From positions 28,813,449-28,877,448 of the forward strand of contig NC_135553.1 of assembly GCF_964340395.1 (NCBI RefSeq): a stretch of 64,000 bases of DNA. The letters are read 5' to 3'. Below, piece by piece: positions 22,609 through 34,309 of the stretch; position 1 is the first letter of the stretch; each line of letters starts with the position of its first letter. Made by a program: the position numbers and the translations under genes. The DNA comes from Glandiceps talaboti (Eukaryota; Hemichordata; Enteropneusta; Spengelidae). The notes under the pieces are model-generated. The model saw nothing but the letters and a program-made list of their open reading frames with translations, did no database searches and was not told the DNA's origin.

Positions 22609-25329
22609 AGGCCAAGGTCCAAACAGGCTATGTGCCCACGCTACGGAAGTAGGTTGCGCATGTGCAACGGAATACGTTTGTTTATCTGGGAGGAGCATTT
22701 GGTAAATCCGACCCAGGTAGTTTATCAACATATTAGTGGCTGTTCACACATATTGGTTACATATAGTTCTTGCCTAATCCGAAGAGTCCCTTGTTATATT
22801 TTTTTTTCAAGTCTAGTGGCAGTGTTTCTGCTACGTTTTTTTCCGGTGCGTACGTACGGCCAGACACCCAGTCTGGGTGAAACACGTATTTCTATAAACT
22901 TATACATACAAATTATAACCCGAAAAATTATATTTTGAGGGACCTGTTCTAACACGATCCAAACACTATTACACAGTGACAATTTGTATCATTGAAATTG
23001 TAAACTGAAATTCTTGGGTACGAACAAACTTACTTACTTGTATCATTTGTACAAGGTACTAGATTACAGTTGCACACGTACACACTAGCGTCGGCATTTG
23101 GTCGATCGTTATCACACCAAAATCGTTTTGACAACATAATCGTGAAAACTTCAAAATTAACTTCACAAGTATCGCACGGGTCAGAGCGGACTAAGCTTTG
23201 CACTTCCTTACTTACTGCGATCTCGAGTTTGGTAGAAATGTCGTTGATTTTCGTTATTTTCCTTCCGTGTTCTAATTCTTTGAAAGTATCTGTTATGGCT
23301 GTTTTATGATTGATTAAACTTGTATTTCCAAACCCAATGTCCCATCTCAGAAAACAGTCAATAAAATCACAAACATGTGCTTCTCCGAGTTATCCCGATG
23401 TGTACGAGTACCACCCCAGCTATTTCAAAACAAACACATAAATGCATACGTCGTGATGGGGTGAGTACGGACTCTTGTTTGGTCTCCGCTCTGTCTCCGT
23501 GCGTATGTTTGACTACGATGTCAGTCGATGTCATTTACATGACGAGGATTATTGCTGGATAGTGCCAAAACATATGGAAACGATTTTTGAGAAATCTGGA
23601 AAGAATTTAATACGATTTCTCAACTCTCAAATTTGAATGAAACAAATATTTATGATGCCTCCATGATTGTACTTTGTAGTCTTGTCAGTTCGCGTTACGT
23701 TCATCTCCACAACATGCACAGAGCTAGAGATCGTAGCAGTCGACAGGTATAGGAACTAGACTAGGCAGTGATGTATGATCTATGTGTACAACATAGACAG
23801 TTGTCCTTGAAATTTGATGATCATTACAGAAATAAAAGAGTTGCCAACGTTAGATTTGTTTATGAATTATATCACTCGTTTATCAGTATCAAATGTCGCA
23901 CTAAATGTTTCAAACATGTCTTGCTTCGGGGTCATCAGAAAATTTAACTGAAAGTATGGGAATTCTTGATCGAAATATATTCAGTCATAAAATCCTCAGG
24001 TTTCTGACAATTTCCAATACTTGTTACAAGAAAGGCTGCATTCCAAGAATATTTGATTAGCTACATGTATTACATCTGATGCCATACACGTGACACGCAC
24101 GATCATTGTCCAGTTTGCACCACATGGTGTGCCTCACCTCCTGTACACGTACCGTACGTCTATCTTGTCTGTCAGTGCTACATTTTGCTTCCTCTCTTCA
24201 TTTTTCTCAGATGTTTTAAGAATTTGAAAATAGTCAGTGTCCGATCGACAAAATTTCTTTCCGCTGAAGTTTAGAAAACATTTAGTTCTACTCTACGTAA
24301 ACGTCGTGTTGTTGCATCATACATCATGAGACGTCACATTGACCTCACACTTCGCTTCGCGCTTCCTTCAACGTCCGGTCCCTATGAAACTAGTTTGAAG
24401 GCTTTCGCTAGCGATAGCGTGGCCAGTCTTGTTTTACCGCGTAATCCTCAAATGTTTTCCAAATAATTGTGAATTTATTTCTTTTTTTTTTACACTTTGG
24501 ATATTTTACTTGCTATTAGTACTTCTGGGAAACTCATATTTAATTTTCCGACCTTAGAATTTTTTTCAATGGTCGTCAGGTTTTAGTACTTTCCTTAGCC
24601 GGTCCACAACTAAACTGTTGTACGTGGTTATACTTATAAGTTATAGCTGGGCGTTGTGACCGGTAGGTAACCGGCTATTATAGGTATAGGTACGTCAACG
24701 ACACAACTACTTGACAGAAAACACTTGTCGCGCGCACAAAAAGTTGTATGAAATTGTGATTTTACTAAGGAGTGTAGCAACCCAGAACGTACATCGATCA
24801 AACTGAGAAACATTTTGGTTTCATTTTATGTCATTCTATTTCAGTAACAATGTATCATTTTCACGTACCGTTCGCACATGTGAGCTTGATTTTAGGCAAA
24901 ATATCGGGCTAACAGAGTGCACACAGACTCTTTTGTTCGCTTTTATTGTTTGCATTCGGTATTTGGCATTTCGCACGTTGTTTATTTGCACCATTCACAG
25001 TGTCTTATCATGCTTTGTGTAACTTGTAAGCCTAATTGACAACTGGCCAACGGTTTTTACTAGACAAATTTGAAACAAATTTTGGGTCAGTTTGACGGTA
25101 AACCTGCTATGTTGGCTACCAAACTTAGTTAACGTCAGTTATTTCTACTCATGTTGCATCACTATATATTTACAAACAGTATATATGAAATATGAGAGCC
25201 ATGTGAAACTTTTTCAGTGCAAAATGGGATGAAGACATGAGGGCAAAGTCAGTGCTCCTTACAGCAGTTTGAATTTCCCGCATATGCATACATTACCCAT
25301 AATCCTCTTTATATAGTGGACCTTGGCCT
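22609..25329. mobile_element. TTAA-flanked non-autonomous DNA element (2.7 kb)
   Basis: The ends are inverted: aggccaaggtcca at 22609 and tggaccttggcct ending at 25329. Both sides carry TTAA (22605-22608 and 25330-25333). A TTAA target duplication is typical of the piggyBac group, although these ends do not look like a classic piggyBac terminus. No transposase was recognised; small open frames inside (for example 23070-23309 and 24828-25022) have no known motif. Confidence 0.7.
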
Positions 25330-25364
25330 TTAAATGCTTCCATTCCACCTTAAAACAATATACG

Positions 25365-25985
25365 TGATTATTTGGCTGTTGCTATGGGTGTGGTCTTGTT
25401 GCTATGCAAATTTACATACATTTTTTGAATGTTTATTCAATTGTCTATTAAACCCTGTTGTTATCTTTGTGAAATACACCACCGTTTGGCTGTTGCTATG
25501 GGCGTGGTCATGGTTGCTAGGGTATTTGCATACATTTTTTGAATGTTTACTCACTTGCCTACCAGATGATGTTGTTATTTGACCAAAGTATACTACCATT
25601 TGGTTGTTGCTAAGGGTGTGGTCATGGTTGCTAGGGAAGAAAATCTGCAGAATAACACTTTCGGAACCATCTCAGCAAGTTTCAGACTCATTGACCAAGT
25701 ACTTTTTGAGATATAAGTTTTTGACCCAAAATGAACATTCTTACACCTAATTTGCATATCACTCATGGAATCATTGTATGCTTAATATATCTTCGTCCAT
25801 ACATCCCTAGATGCATCCCCATCAAGTTTCAGCCCAATCTGCTCAGTAGTTTTGGAATTATAGATTTTTAACCAAAAAGACACATTTTTAGCCCTAATTT
25901 GCATATCACTGATGGAATCATCATGTCATGAACAAATCTTACTTTACACTCCCTAAAGAATATTCCCACCAAATTTCGCACCAAT
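25365..25985. repeat. Dispersed repeat, relative of 8500-9212 and 12407-13182
   Basis: Two to three tandem copies of an opening unit (ttggctgttgctatgggcgt, ggtcatggttgctaggg, gaatgttta) precede the body with ttgaccaagtactttttgag and catcaagtttcagcccaatc. It breaks off at 25985 in a C-rich tract beside a palindrome. Confidence 0.75.
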
Positions 25986-25989
25986 CCCC

Positions 25990-26069
25990 CCCCCCACCCA
26001 CCCGAAATGGTCACATATGGAATTTCCATATGTGACCATTTGAAGGGGGGGGGGGGGGGGGGGGGGGGC
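25990..26069. repeat. Palindrome flanked by C and G homopolymers
   Basis: ggtcacatatggaatt...ccatatgtgacc (about 26009-26037) is a near-perfect palindrome. It sits between a C-rich run (25987-26000) and a run of about 24 G (26045-26068), so the homopolymers extend the inverted repeat. Confidence 0.85.
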
Positions 26070-28044
26070 AGTGTTTGGTTGTTAGTTGGTTTGTTGTCGT
26101 TTACTCATGTATGTATCTACTCATTTGTCAGGTTATTTTGTTTGTTTACTTGTTTGTTTGTTTTTGTTTGTTTACTTGTATGTTTATTTTGTTTTGTTTA
26201 TATTTATAAACAGAACAAAATGTGCCTGAGCACCCTGTGGAGGGACTGTTATCCGACTAAACTTTCTATTACGACGGCTTAGATTTTGAAAAGTCAAAGA
26301 TTGTACTGTGAGGACACAATGCTACATATGAAGTGATAATGGTGGAACCTGCCTTTAATAGACAGTGATGTAGCCAATGGGAAAACATAGAATTATAGAA
26401 ATATCGACTTAAACCATAGCTCTCGGAAGTAGACCACGGAGTCGTGGTTTGGGCCGTCTTTGGAACAATTATCCAGTACATAGATGCAACAGCTCCGTTA
26501 ATCTACGGAGATCGTAGTCAGGGCCGTAGCCTGACCAAATTGCCAAGGGGGGGGGGGGGGGGGGGGGGGGCAGAACTTTGTCTTGGTGCAATCATGCATT
26601 TAAAATTTAGAAAAGTGCTAATTTACATAAATTTGCATGCAATTTACATAATATATATTTTAGTATACGCAATTAAATATCATATGTAAGGTCAGAAAAA
26701 ATAAAAAATGCTTGTCAACGGGTAACCTAACCCATCACATTGGGTAAGTAGGTCGGTTTCATTTTTCAATGCTTGACAAGGATAAAACAAACCATATATA
26801 ATGATACCAAAATATTTCAGGTCAAGTTTAGATAGAACTTATTCAGTCATCTTGATACTATCTCATGCAATTTGTCTGTATAGCTACAGTTAGGAAATGT
26901 ACACAATTTACGGTTAAACAAATGGTGTAGTTCCTCGCACCCTCTCTTCTCAAAAAATGTTAAGCCCCGCCAATTGAAACTCAAGCATTATTTTAGCCAC
27001 CCCTTCTCAGGCTTCTGTCACCTACACTACAGTGGAGATATAAAATCATATGGTACAATGATGCATTGGAAGGAGACAACTCCAAAGGTGGAAAAAAAAT
27101 TGAACATAAGACAGTGTAGGAGGCCATTGAGAGGCATAAAATATCGAACCATAGACATAATAAAATACCAGAATTGAAACAATTATGATATGTATTACAT
27201 ATTATCTGGAAGTGTATTTTGTTGTGGCAAAGCTGAAAGATATTTTGCGGATGTGCACATGGAAAATGACTTCTCCTGAAGTTTAATTTTGTTCCAAATA
27301 AAGAGCAAAACATTTCAAGACTTTCAGACTTTTGATGGCCCAATGGTTGTAAACTTTTGTTCAATTCTTTTTAGTGCACATTGGATATTTAATCTCAATT
27401 CATGCTTGTATGCAACATCAGAGCCAAGTAAACCACTGTATAAGATATTATATAAATTGGAATAGACTCAAATGTATATTGTTACATGTACTATTCAGAA
27501 AATATAAAGAAATATCCTTAATTTTGAAAAAAAAAATGCGAAGCCCGCATGAGGATATATTACCCATCACCAGAAAAACAAATATGGGTAGGTTGAACAG
27601 CTTTTTCATTTTTTCTGGCCTAATGTCGTATCTTTCAAAGTAGTTGCCGAACAGATGTCACATTCAAAGTAAAAAAAATGGATGGTGCTTTCTCAAATAA
27701 GTAACACAACAAAATAATCATTTTCTTTACCCAACTCCCAACACTGTTATGGCCTCGTTTATGTCGGAACCCAAGGTGAACTCAGTGAATTCTCCTTGTC
27801 ATTATCATTATAATGGAAATTGAAGTTTGGATTTTGATGTCGAAGGTACAGCTCTGTTTACAAATTCAGGGCCATTCTTTCCATAGCAAATTGTCGCTTC
27901 AAAATGAATTGCGGAATAACGCTAGTGTCAGTGTGCAATGAGATAATTATATCAAACAACATTTTAACCAAAGACAACGTCGAACACAATTATTGAAAGA
28001 AATATCTTCAAATAGTGGATCTTAAACTGCGTACCAAATTTAAT
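26070..28044. other. No gene supported; homopolymer and AT-rich sequence
   Basis: Contains a TTTGTTTG-rich stretch (26130-26210), a 24-base G run at 26547-26570 preceded by ggccgtagcctgacc, and several short open frames without domains (for example 27364-26993). I see no host gene. Confidence 0.4.
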
Positions 28045-28668
28045 AGTTTTTCAGGGCCACCAAATATTTCAAAAAGAGATCTGCCGTTTTATCAGCATGA
28101 AATATTTTAATATAAGGAACAAGATGTAAATGAGATCGAGCGTATCTTCGGAGTCACGAGTCACTGCATGCAGCATAGCAGGCAACCTCACGTTGAATGA
28201 CAGTTTCCATTTGTTTTGTTTTGTTTTTTTGTGGGGGGGGGGGTTTCACTCGCTGACATTAAGCTTATAATTGCGACTTGCTATCTTCAAATGAAGGAGA
28301 CTTTCAAGACTACTGTTACTCGCAGAAAATGCACAGTGCATGTGCGCACTTCTTTTGTACTTTCTTGTGCAAATTTTTTTTAATTTGCTGCAAAATGTTA
28401 CAATTTTAACTGGACATATTTTAATTCAAATTTAAGCCAGCGTACAATAGCGATATAAGATACATATTGCCATGAGTCAGTGTACAGTCACGTTAGTGAA
28501 CTATCCATTGAAATCGCACATGCTAGGAATCGTCACGTAAATAACTATTTTAATAGTATCGCTATGTATTCAAAAAGTTGCTTTTTTTCTTGCTTTTTTT
28601 CCAAAATCTCGGGGGGGGGGGGGGGGGGGCAGCTTGCCCCCCCCCCCTCCCGCAGGCTACGGTACTGG
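28045..28668. repeat. Dispersed repeat downstream of a histone-like stem-loop, copy 2
   Basis: Homologous to 21530-22115. The stem-loop is decayed here (agtttttcagggccaccaaa), while the downstream purine-rich caaaaagaga is retained. It ends with an 18-20-base G run, a C run and gcaggctacggtactgg. Confidence 0.78.
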
Positions 28669-28798
28669 TAGTCTGCTTCCCGACGTCCGTATTTCGATTA
28701 ACTTTCCAAGTACTCTCTCTACATTACAGTAATTACAGTAATGTAGAGAGAGTACCTGTAAAGTTAATCAAAATATGGACATCAGGAACCAGACTAAG
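28669..28798. repeat. Palindrome, arms about 62 bp
   Basis: The left arm starts agtctgcttcccgacgtccg and the right arm ends tggacatcaggaaccagact. The inner parts tactctctctacattac and gtaatgtagagagagta match exactly. Several mismatches show an aged inverted repeat. It begins immediately after the dispersed repeat at 28045-28668. Confidence 0.85.
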
Positions 28799-29084
28799 GT
28801 GATTGCGGTTAACGGTTGAAACCAACTAACTCTAACGGCAATGAAATAACTTTTTTGGCAAATGTCATTGACACGAAGTCTTCGTCAGCTTTGATTTTGA
28901 TAGTTTGGTACAATTACAAATACGTCGCAGTACAGGTCGCAGTGACTTTGTGCGACCGAGCTCAGACAGGTAGTATGAGTGGTCGTACTACCATGTCGCA
29001 GATATCATTTTTGAGTTTGTACGAGTCGCACATCCAAGTCGCAGATACCCATGATAGACACGATTAAGTAAATGCACTCGAACA

Positions 29085-30210
29085 ACCAAGACAACTCTAC
29101 AACCAGCAATGTACAGATTACAGGTCAACTAACCATCATGACTCCATAACCAGCAATGTACAGACTACAGGCCAATCAACCATAATGATTCCACAACCAG
29201 CCATGTACAGATTCCATGCCAATCACCCTAACAACCACCATAACTCTACAACCAGCAATGTACAGATAACAAGCCATCCACTCTTACCATTCAACCATCA
29301 TGACTCCACAACCAGCAATGTACAGATAACAAGCCATCCACTCTAACCATTCAACCATCATGACTCTACAACCAGCAATGTACAGATAACAAGCCATCCA
29401 CTCTTACCATTCAACCATCATGACTCCACAACCAGCAATGTACAGATAACAAGCCATCCACTCTAACCATTCAACCATCATGACTCTACAACCAGTAATG
29501 TACAGATTATAAGCCATGCACACTAACCATTCAACCATCATGACTCTACAACCAGCAATGTACAGATTATAAGCCATGCACACTAACCATTCAACCATCA
29601 TGACTCTACAACCAGCAATGTACAGATTATAAGCCATGCACACTAACCATTCAACCATCATGACTCCACAACCAGCAATGTACAGATAACAAGCCATCCA
29701 CTCTAACCATTCAACCATCATGACTCTACAACCAGCAATGTACAGATTATAAGCCATGCACACTAACCATCAGCATACACTCCACAATCAGATACAGATT
29801 CAAAGCCAATCTCTCTAACAACCATAAGAACTCCACAACCAGTAATGTACAGATTACAAGACAACCACACTAACAACCAGCATGACTTCACAACCAGCAA
29901 TGTACAGATTCTGAGGGAATCACTCTAACAACCATCATAACTCCACAACCAGCAATGTACAAATTACAAGACAACCACAATACCAATCATCATGACTCCA
30001 CAACCAGCAATGCACAGATTCCAAGCTGATCACACTAACAACTATCATGACTCCGTAACCAGCCATGTAAAGATTATAAGCCATCGACACTCAGAACCAG
30101 CACAACTTCACAACCAGTAATCTACAGATTCCGAGGGAATCACTCTACCAACCATCATAACTCCACAACAAATAATGTACAGATTCCAAGTCAATCACTC
30201 TGACAACCAT
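29085..30210 (-). repeat. SINE-head-derived minisatellite, segment 5 (most regular)
   Basis: The central part (29250-29770) has near-identical 60-bp units: ccatcatgactctacaacca, gcaatgtacagataacaagc, catccactctaaccattcaa. On the minus strand this reads tggttgaatggttagagtgg, an A-box-like stretch, then atggcttgttatctgtacat. The long open frame at 29763-29404 is only this repeat and is not a gene. Confidence 0.85.
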
Positions 30211-30334
30211 CAAGAATCTATTAAATAATTAGAAGCATACATGTGTATTAACACATTCATACTTTAACTTCCTATTGTAAAACTACACATTTCTTTGTTG
30301 CAATTCTCACACTATGGATTTAACCATACAGTAG

Positions 30335-31686
30335 CAGTACATTCCATATTAGTTGTTTGTACTTACACTGGCACTAATCCATATTAGCTGTTTGTACTTA
30401 CACTGGCACTAGAACCCACATTAGTTGTTTGTACTTACACTGGCACTAATCCATATTAGCTGTTTATACTTACACTGGCACTAGAACCCACACTAGCTGT
30501 TTGTACTTACATGTACACTGGCACTAATCCATATTAGCTGTTTGTACTTATACTGGCACTAATCCATATTAGCTGTTTGTACTTACATTGGCACTAATCC
30601 ATAATAGCAGTTAGTACTTACAGTGGCACTAATCCATATTAGCTGTTTATACTTACACTGGCACTAGAACCCACACTAGCTGTTTGTACTTACATGTACA
30701 CTGGCACTAATCCATATTAGCTGTTTGTACTTATACTGGCACTAATCCATATTAGCTGTTTGTACTTACATTGGCACTAATCCATAATAGCAGTTAGTAC
30801 TTACAGTGGCACTAATCCATATTAGCTGTTTATACTTACACTGGCACTAGAACCCACACTAGCTGTTTTACATGTACACTGGCACTAATCCATATTAGCT
30901 GTTTGCACTTATACTGGCACTAATCCATATTAGCTGTTTGTACTTACATTTGCACTAATCCATAATAGCTGTTAGTACTTACATTGGCACTAATCCATAA
31001 TAGCTGTTTGTACTTACAGTGGCACTAGAATCTACGTTAGCTGTTAGTACTTACAGTGGCAGTAGAATCTACATTAGCTGTTAGTACTTACAGTGGCACT
31101 AGAATCTACATTAGCTGTTTGTACTTACAGTGGCACTATAATCTACATTAGCTGTTTGTACTTACAGTGGCACTATAATCTACATTAGCTGTTTGTACTT
31201 ACAGTGGCACTATAATCTACATTAGCTGTTAGTACTTACAGTGGCACTAGAATCTACATTAGCTGTTTGTACTTACAGTGGCACTATAATCTACATTAGC
31301 TGTTTGTACTTACAGTGGCACTATAATCTACATTAGCTGTTTGTACTTACAGTGGCACTACAATCTACATTAGCTGTTAGTACTTACAGTGGCACTAGAA
31401 TCTACATTAGCTGTTAGTACTTACAGTAGCACTAGAATCTACATTAGCTGTTTGTACTTACAGTGGCACTAGAATCTACATTAGCTGTTTGTACTTACAG
31501 TGGCACTAGAATCTACATTAGCTGTTTGTACTTACAGTGGCACTAGAATCTACATTAGCTGTTTGTACTTACAGTGGCACTATAATCTACATTAGCTGTT
31601 TGTACTTACAGTGGCACTATAATCTACATTAGCTGTTTGTACTTACAGTGGCACTATAATCTACATTAGCTGTTTGTACTTACAGT
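30335..31686 (-). repeat. 37-bp minisatellite made of the GMPPA exon end and 5' splice site
   Basis: About 37 units (hand count). Read on the minus strand, each unit is gctaatgtagattctagt, then gccact, then gtaagtacaaaca. The first 24 nt equal the last 24 nt of the exon at 32068-32212 (one silent-type difference), and the remainder equals the first 13 nt of its intron. Most units keep GTAAGT. Units nearest the exon are closest to it; those at 30335-31010 are more diverged (catattagc, 35 bp). A three-fold higher-order repeat of about five units occurs at 30460-31010. Confidence 0.92.
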
Positions 31687-32067
31687 TACAGTAGAATCTC
31701 ATGATGAATTTTTTGCATTAGCGGGTCAAGTGCGACTTTCCCGACTTGGTGAGCCAGCAAGTCGGGTGTTATAAAAATTGTTTGCATCTCTAAAGCTAAT
31801 TGCAATGTCACTGATAATAGGTCAAAAAAACTAATAACAACTGATATGACATTAGGGGCTTCACACTTAGACATTGAGCTTAGCTTTGCCTGATGCGTTA
31901 TGTAATAGTGCTTTTAAATTATCACATTTGTAATTATTGGCAACAAACATCATTCAGTGATATGAAAGATAAGAAAACCCACTTCCTTAGTTAATGGCTC
32001 GATTCTGTAATGTACATAAGCTGTTTGTACACTGGCACTAGAACCCACATTAGCTGTTTGTACTTAC
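31687..32067 (-). other. Intron between the 37-bp array and its parent exon
   Basis: About 320 bp of non-repeat sequence, then one diverged 37-bp unit at 32020-32067 directly joined to the exon. No gene. Confidence 0.7.
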
Positions 32068-32212
32068 AGTGGCACTAGAATCCACATTAGCAGTAGGATG
32101 GATAAAGACATCACCAATAATCTTAGGACCATCATCACAGTTCTCTGCTAATCTTTCAGGATGATACTTCCCATACAATTCAAGGTAGTGTCTGTTAGCA
32201 TAGATGGCTGAC
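32068..32212 (-). CDS. GMPPA: GMPPA internal exon (linker to beta-helix)
   Basis: 145-bp exon from acceptor attgcag to donor GTAAGTACAAACA. It encodes SAIYANRHYLELYGKYHPER, then LAENCDDGPKIIGDVFIHPT, then ANVDSSAT. This is the segment where GMPPA passes from the nucleotidyltransferase domain into the beta-helix. The first base completes a glycine codon split with the previous exon; the end is phase 0. The last 24 nt plus the donor are the source of the 37-bp minisatellite downstream, so this exon is followed by dozens of extra copies of its own splice donor. Confidence 0.94.
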
Positions 32213-33292
32213 CTGCAATACAATAAATCATTATGTACAAGTACACATAGGTTATACGTTAATGAAATATATTTGATTTTGTATTGTTATGAATGAGAAC
32301 ACACAAGCCTTCATAGAAGACAATTCCGTCTCACGTCAAAATATCCTAATGTAATAAATAATAAATTATAATGAATGAATGAATGAATGAATGAATGAAT
32401 GAATGAATGAATGAATGAAAAAAAAATTTAAATAAAAAATTCACCAAGCCAAAAGTCAAGTCAAATGTAAGACAGGCACATGATAACATTGGGGTAGACA
32501 CTTGAATAGATTCTCCATGTATTGCAATTTTTGAGTTACAAAGCATCATGGTTTGTCTCCATTTGGTCAACTTTTATGTCATGACATAAAGTGAGTGCAT
32601 AGTATGTCACCTCTGTGCCAAATTTGAAAGAAATTTACCATTGCATATTAAAGATATGGATGTGTTTGGACGGATGCATAGAGGGATGAATTGAACAGTT
32701 GTAACATCCTCCTATTACTATTATACCAAATGAAAGGGAGGAGGAGGGGGGGGGGGCTAATTGGCTCATAGAGGAGAGGTTGAACCCTGCTTTTGGCATC
32801 AGCATTTCTAACACAATTGCACAATGTCATATAGCTCAATAAATGAACTTTGTTTTAGCCACCTCCCCCCCCCTCCCCTATATGAATGTTCATAAATGTA
32901 ACATTGACAGGATTATGTATGGTGCAAACCATAATTGTAGTGTCACACCACCATGAACCCATACACTGTAAAAAACAAAGTAAACACATTAAATACTAAT
33001 GGAAACCAAGCACTCAATATCACATTAGCAGTAACTTTTAATAAACTTGTAAACATCTCAGTAGTAACATAGATCATTTTATTATCTAAGCTAAAGTTTT
33101 CAAAATTTGATAAAAAGTGCAAAAATGAAGTTCAGCAATCACATTGACACCAGATCCATTCCCTCCTAAATGAACACATTTTGGTTATTGAGCTTGTTTG
33201 ACATTGTTCGATTGTCCCTTAGATCAGGAACATTCAACTTTACTATGACTGAACGCTTGAATATAGTGGTACAGCGCCCTCACAGCTCTTAC
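32213..33292 (-). other. GMPPA intron (1080 bp)
   Basis: Holds an (ATGA)n microsatellite at about 32371-32418, a G-rich run at 32740-32757 and a C-rich run near 32863. Also present is a single ccaaatttgaaagaaattta motif near 32613, like those in the dispersed elements. No gene. Confidence 0.7.
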
Positions 33293-33427
33293 CCTGCTGA
33301 TTTAATCTGACTCCAAAATCTCGATGTCTTGTAAACAAACAGTTTACCAGTTCCTGCCATTGGTGATAAAATGTCTTGTTCCAATCTTATTGTATCCCTA
33401 CCATTGGATACATTATCAAGCCCACCA
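33293..33427 (-). CDS. GMPPA: GMPPA internal exon
   Basis: 135-bp exon between acceptor gtttcag and donor GTAAGAG. It encodes GGLDNVSNGRDTIRLEQDIL, then SPMAGTGKLFVYKTSRFWSQ, then IKSA. The motif TIRLEQDI...WSQIKSAG is characteristic of GMPPA and lies near the end of the nucleotidyltransferase-like domain. Its first base completes an asparagine codon begun in the 39876 exon, and its last two bases start a glycine codon completed at 32212. No repeat amplification is seen at either junction. Confidence 0.94.
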
Positions 33428-33799
33428 CTGAAACACAATTTACCACACTAAAATCAATATAACTGTAAAACAAACAAAACTTCACCACTACAAATAACAT
33501 TAGAAAACCACTCCTCTAAAAGAATGGTATTTAAACCCCACCTGTCTTTTATTTTTTTATTTATTTATTAAACTTCGACAAAAAGTCAGGGAAAAAGTCG
33601 CACAGGTGGCAAGTATATAAGAGCAACCCTCCACATACAACAAATGGCACAAACAAACAAGTCATTGAGAATGACATAGTCCCGCTATGATTGGGTTTTA
33701 AGGAATTATCACTACTCTGATCACACAACACCTGTAAACCTAAATCAAACAGACTTAGATATGTTGTGTCTGCTTGTTGGACATGGAACATACCTACAA
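33428..33799 (-). other. Intron with retroelement 3' end and dispersed fragment
   Basis: 33545-33600 (minus strand ending aagtttaataaataaataaa) looks like a LINE 3' tail. The fragment caagtcattgagaatgacat, followed by ctatgattgggtttt, near 33656-33705 recurs at 38028-38075 and 60893-60928, so it belongs to a dispersed repeat. Confidence 0.5.
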
Positions 33800-34308
33800 C
33801 AATAAAGGATGGGTCGGGTATGGGGAATCGTATCACGACGAAAATGGATTATGCACATGTATGTCATAGAACACTGTCCTAATACCAACTTTGAATGAGA
33901 TCTGTTCAAGCATGTCTGAGTTATGGCTTTGGACATGGAAAATTCACAAACAAAATGGCTGCCAGGCGGCCATATTGGATCGTATCATGACAACAATGAA
34001 TATGCACATGTATGTCATAGAACACTGTCCTAATACCAACTTTGAATGAGGTCTGTTCAAGCATGTCTGAGTTATGGCTTTAGACAGGGAAAATTTGCAA
34101 ACAAAATGGCTGCTAGTCGGCCATATTGGATCGTATCATGAAACAAATTGACGTGCATATGTATGTTATTGTATGTTGCTCCTGTACCAAGTTTGAAAAA
34201 AATCGGTCCAGGCATCTCCAAGAAACGGCTGCGGACGGACGCACGGACGCACAGACAGACGGAACCCAATCCATAAGTCCCCGTCCCGGACTTCGTCCAA
34301 CGGGGACT
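33800..34308. repeat. 155-bp-unit element, second copy, with hairpin tail
   Basis: Two to three units like those at 14805-15930, then the diverged last unit, (GGAC/GCAC)n and the hairpin agtccccgt...acggggact at 34276-34308. A related first 20 nt, caataaaggatgggtcgggt, occurs at both 14805 and 33801, so the element's left end may be defined. Confidence 0.82.
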
Positions 34309-34309
34309 A

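Noticed and set aside
29404-29763. 119-codon open frame
   Set aside because: It is a translation of the 60-bp SINE-derived minisatellite.
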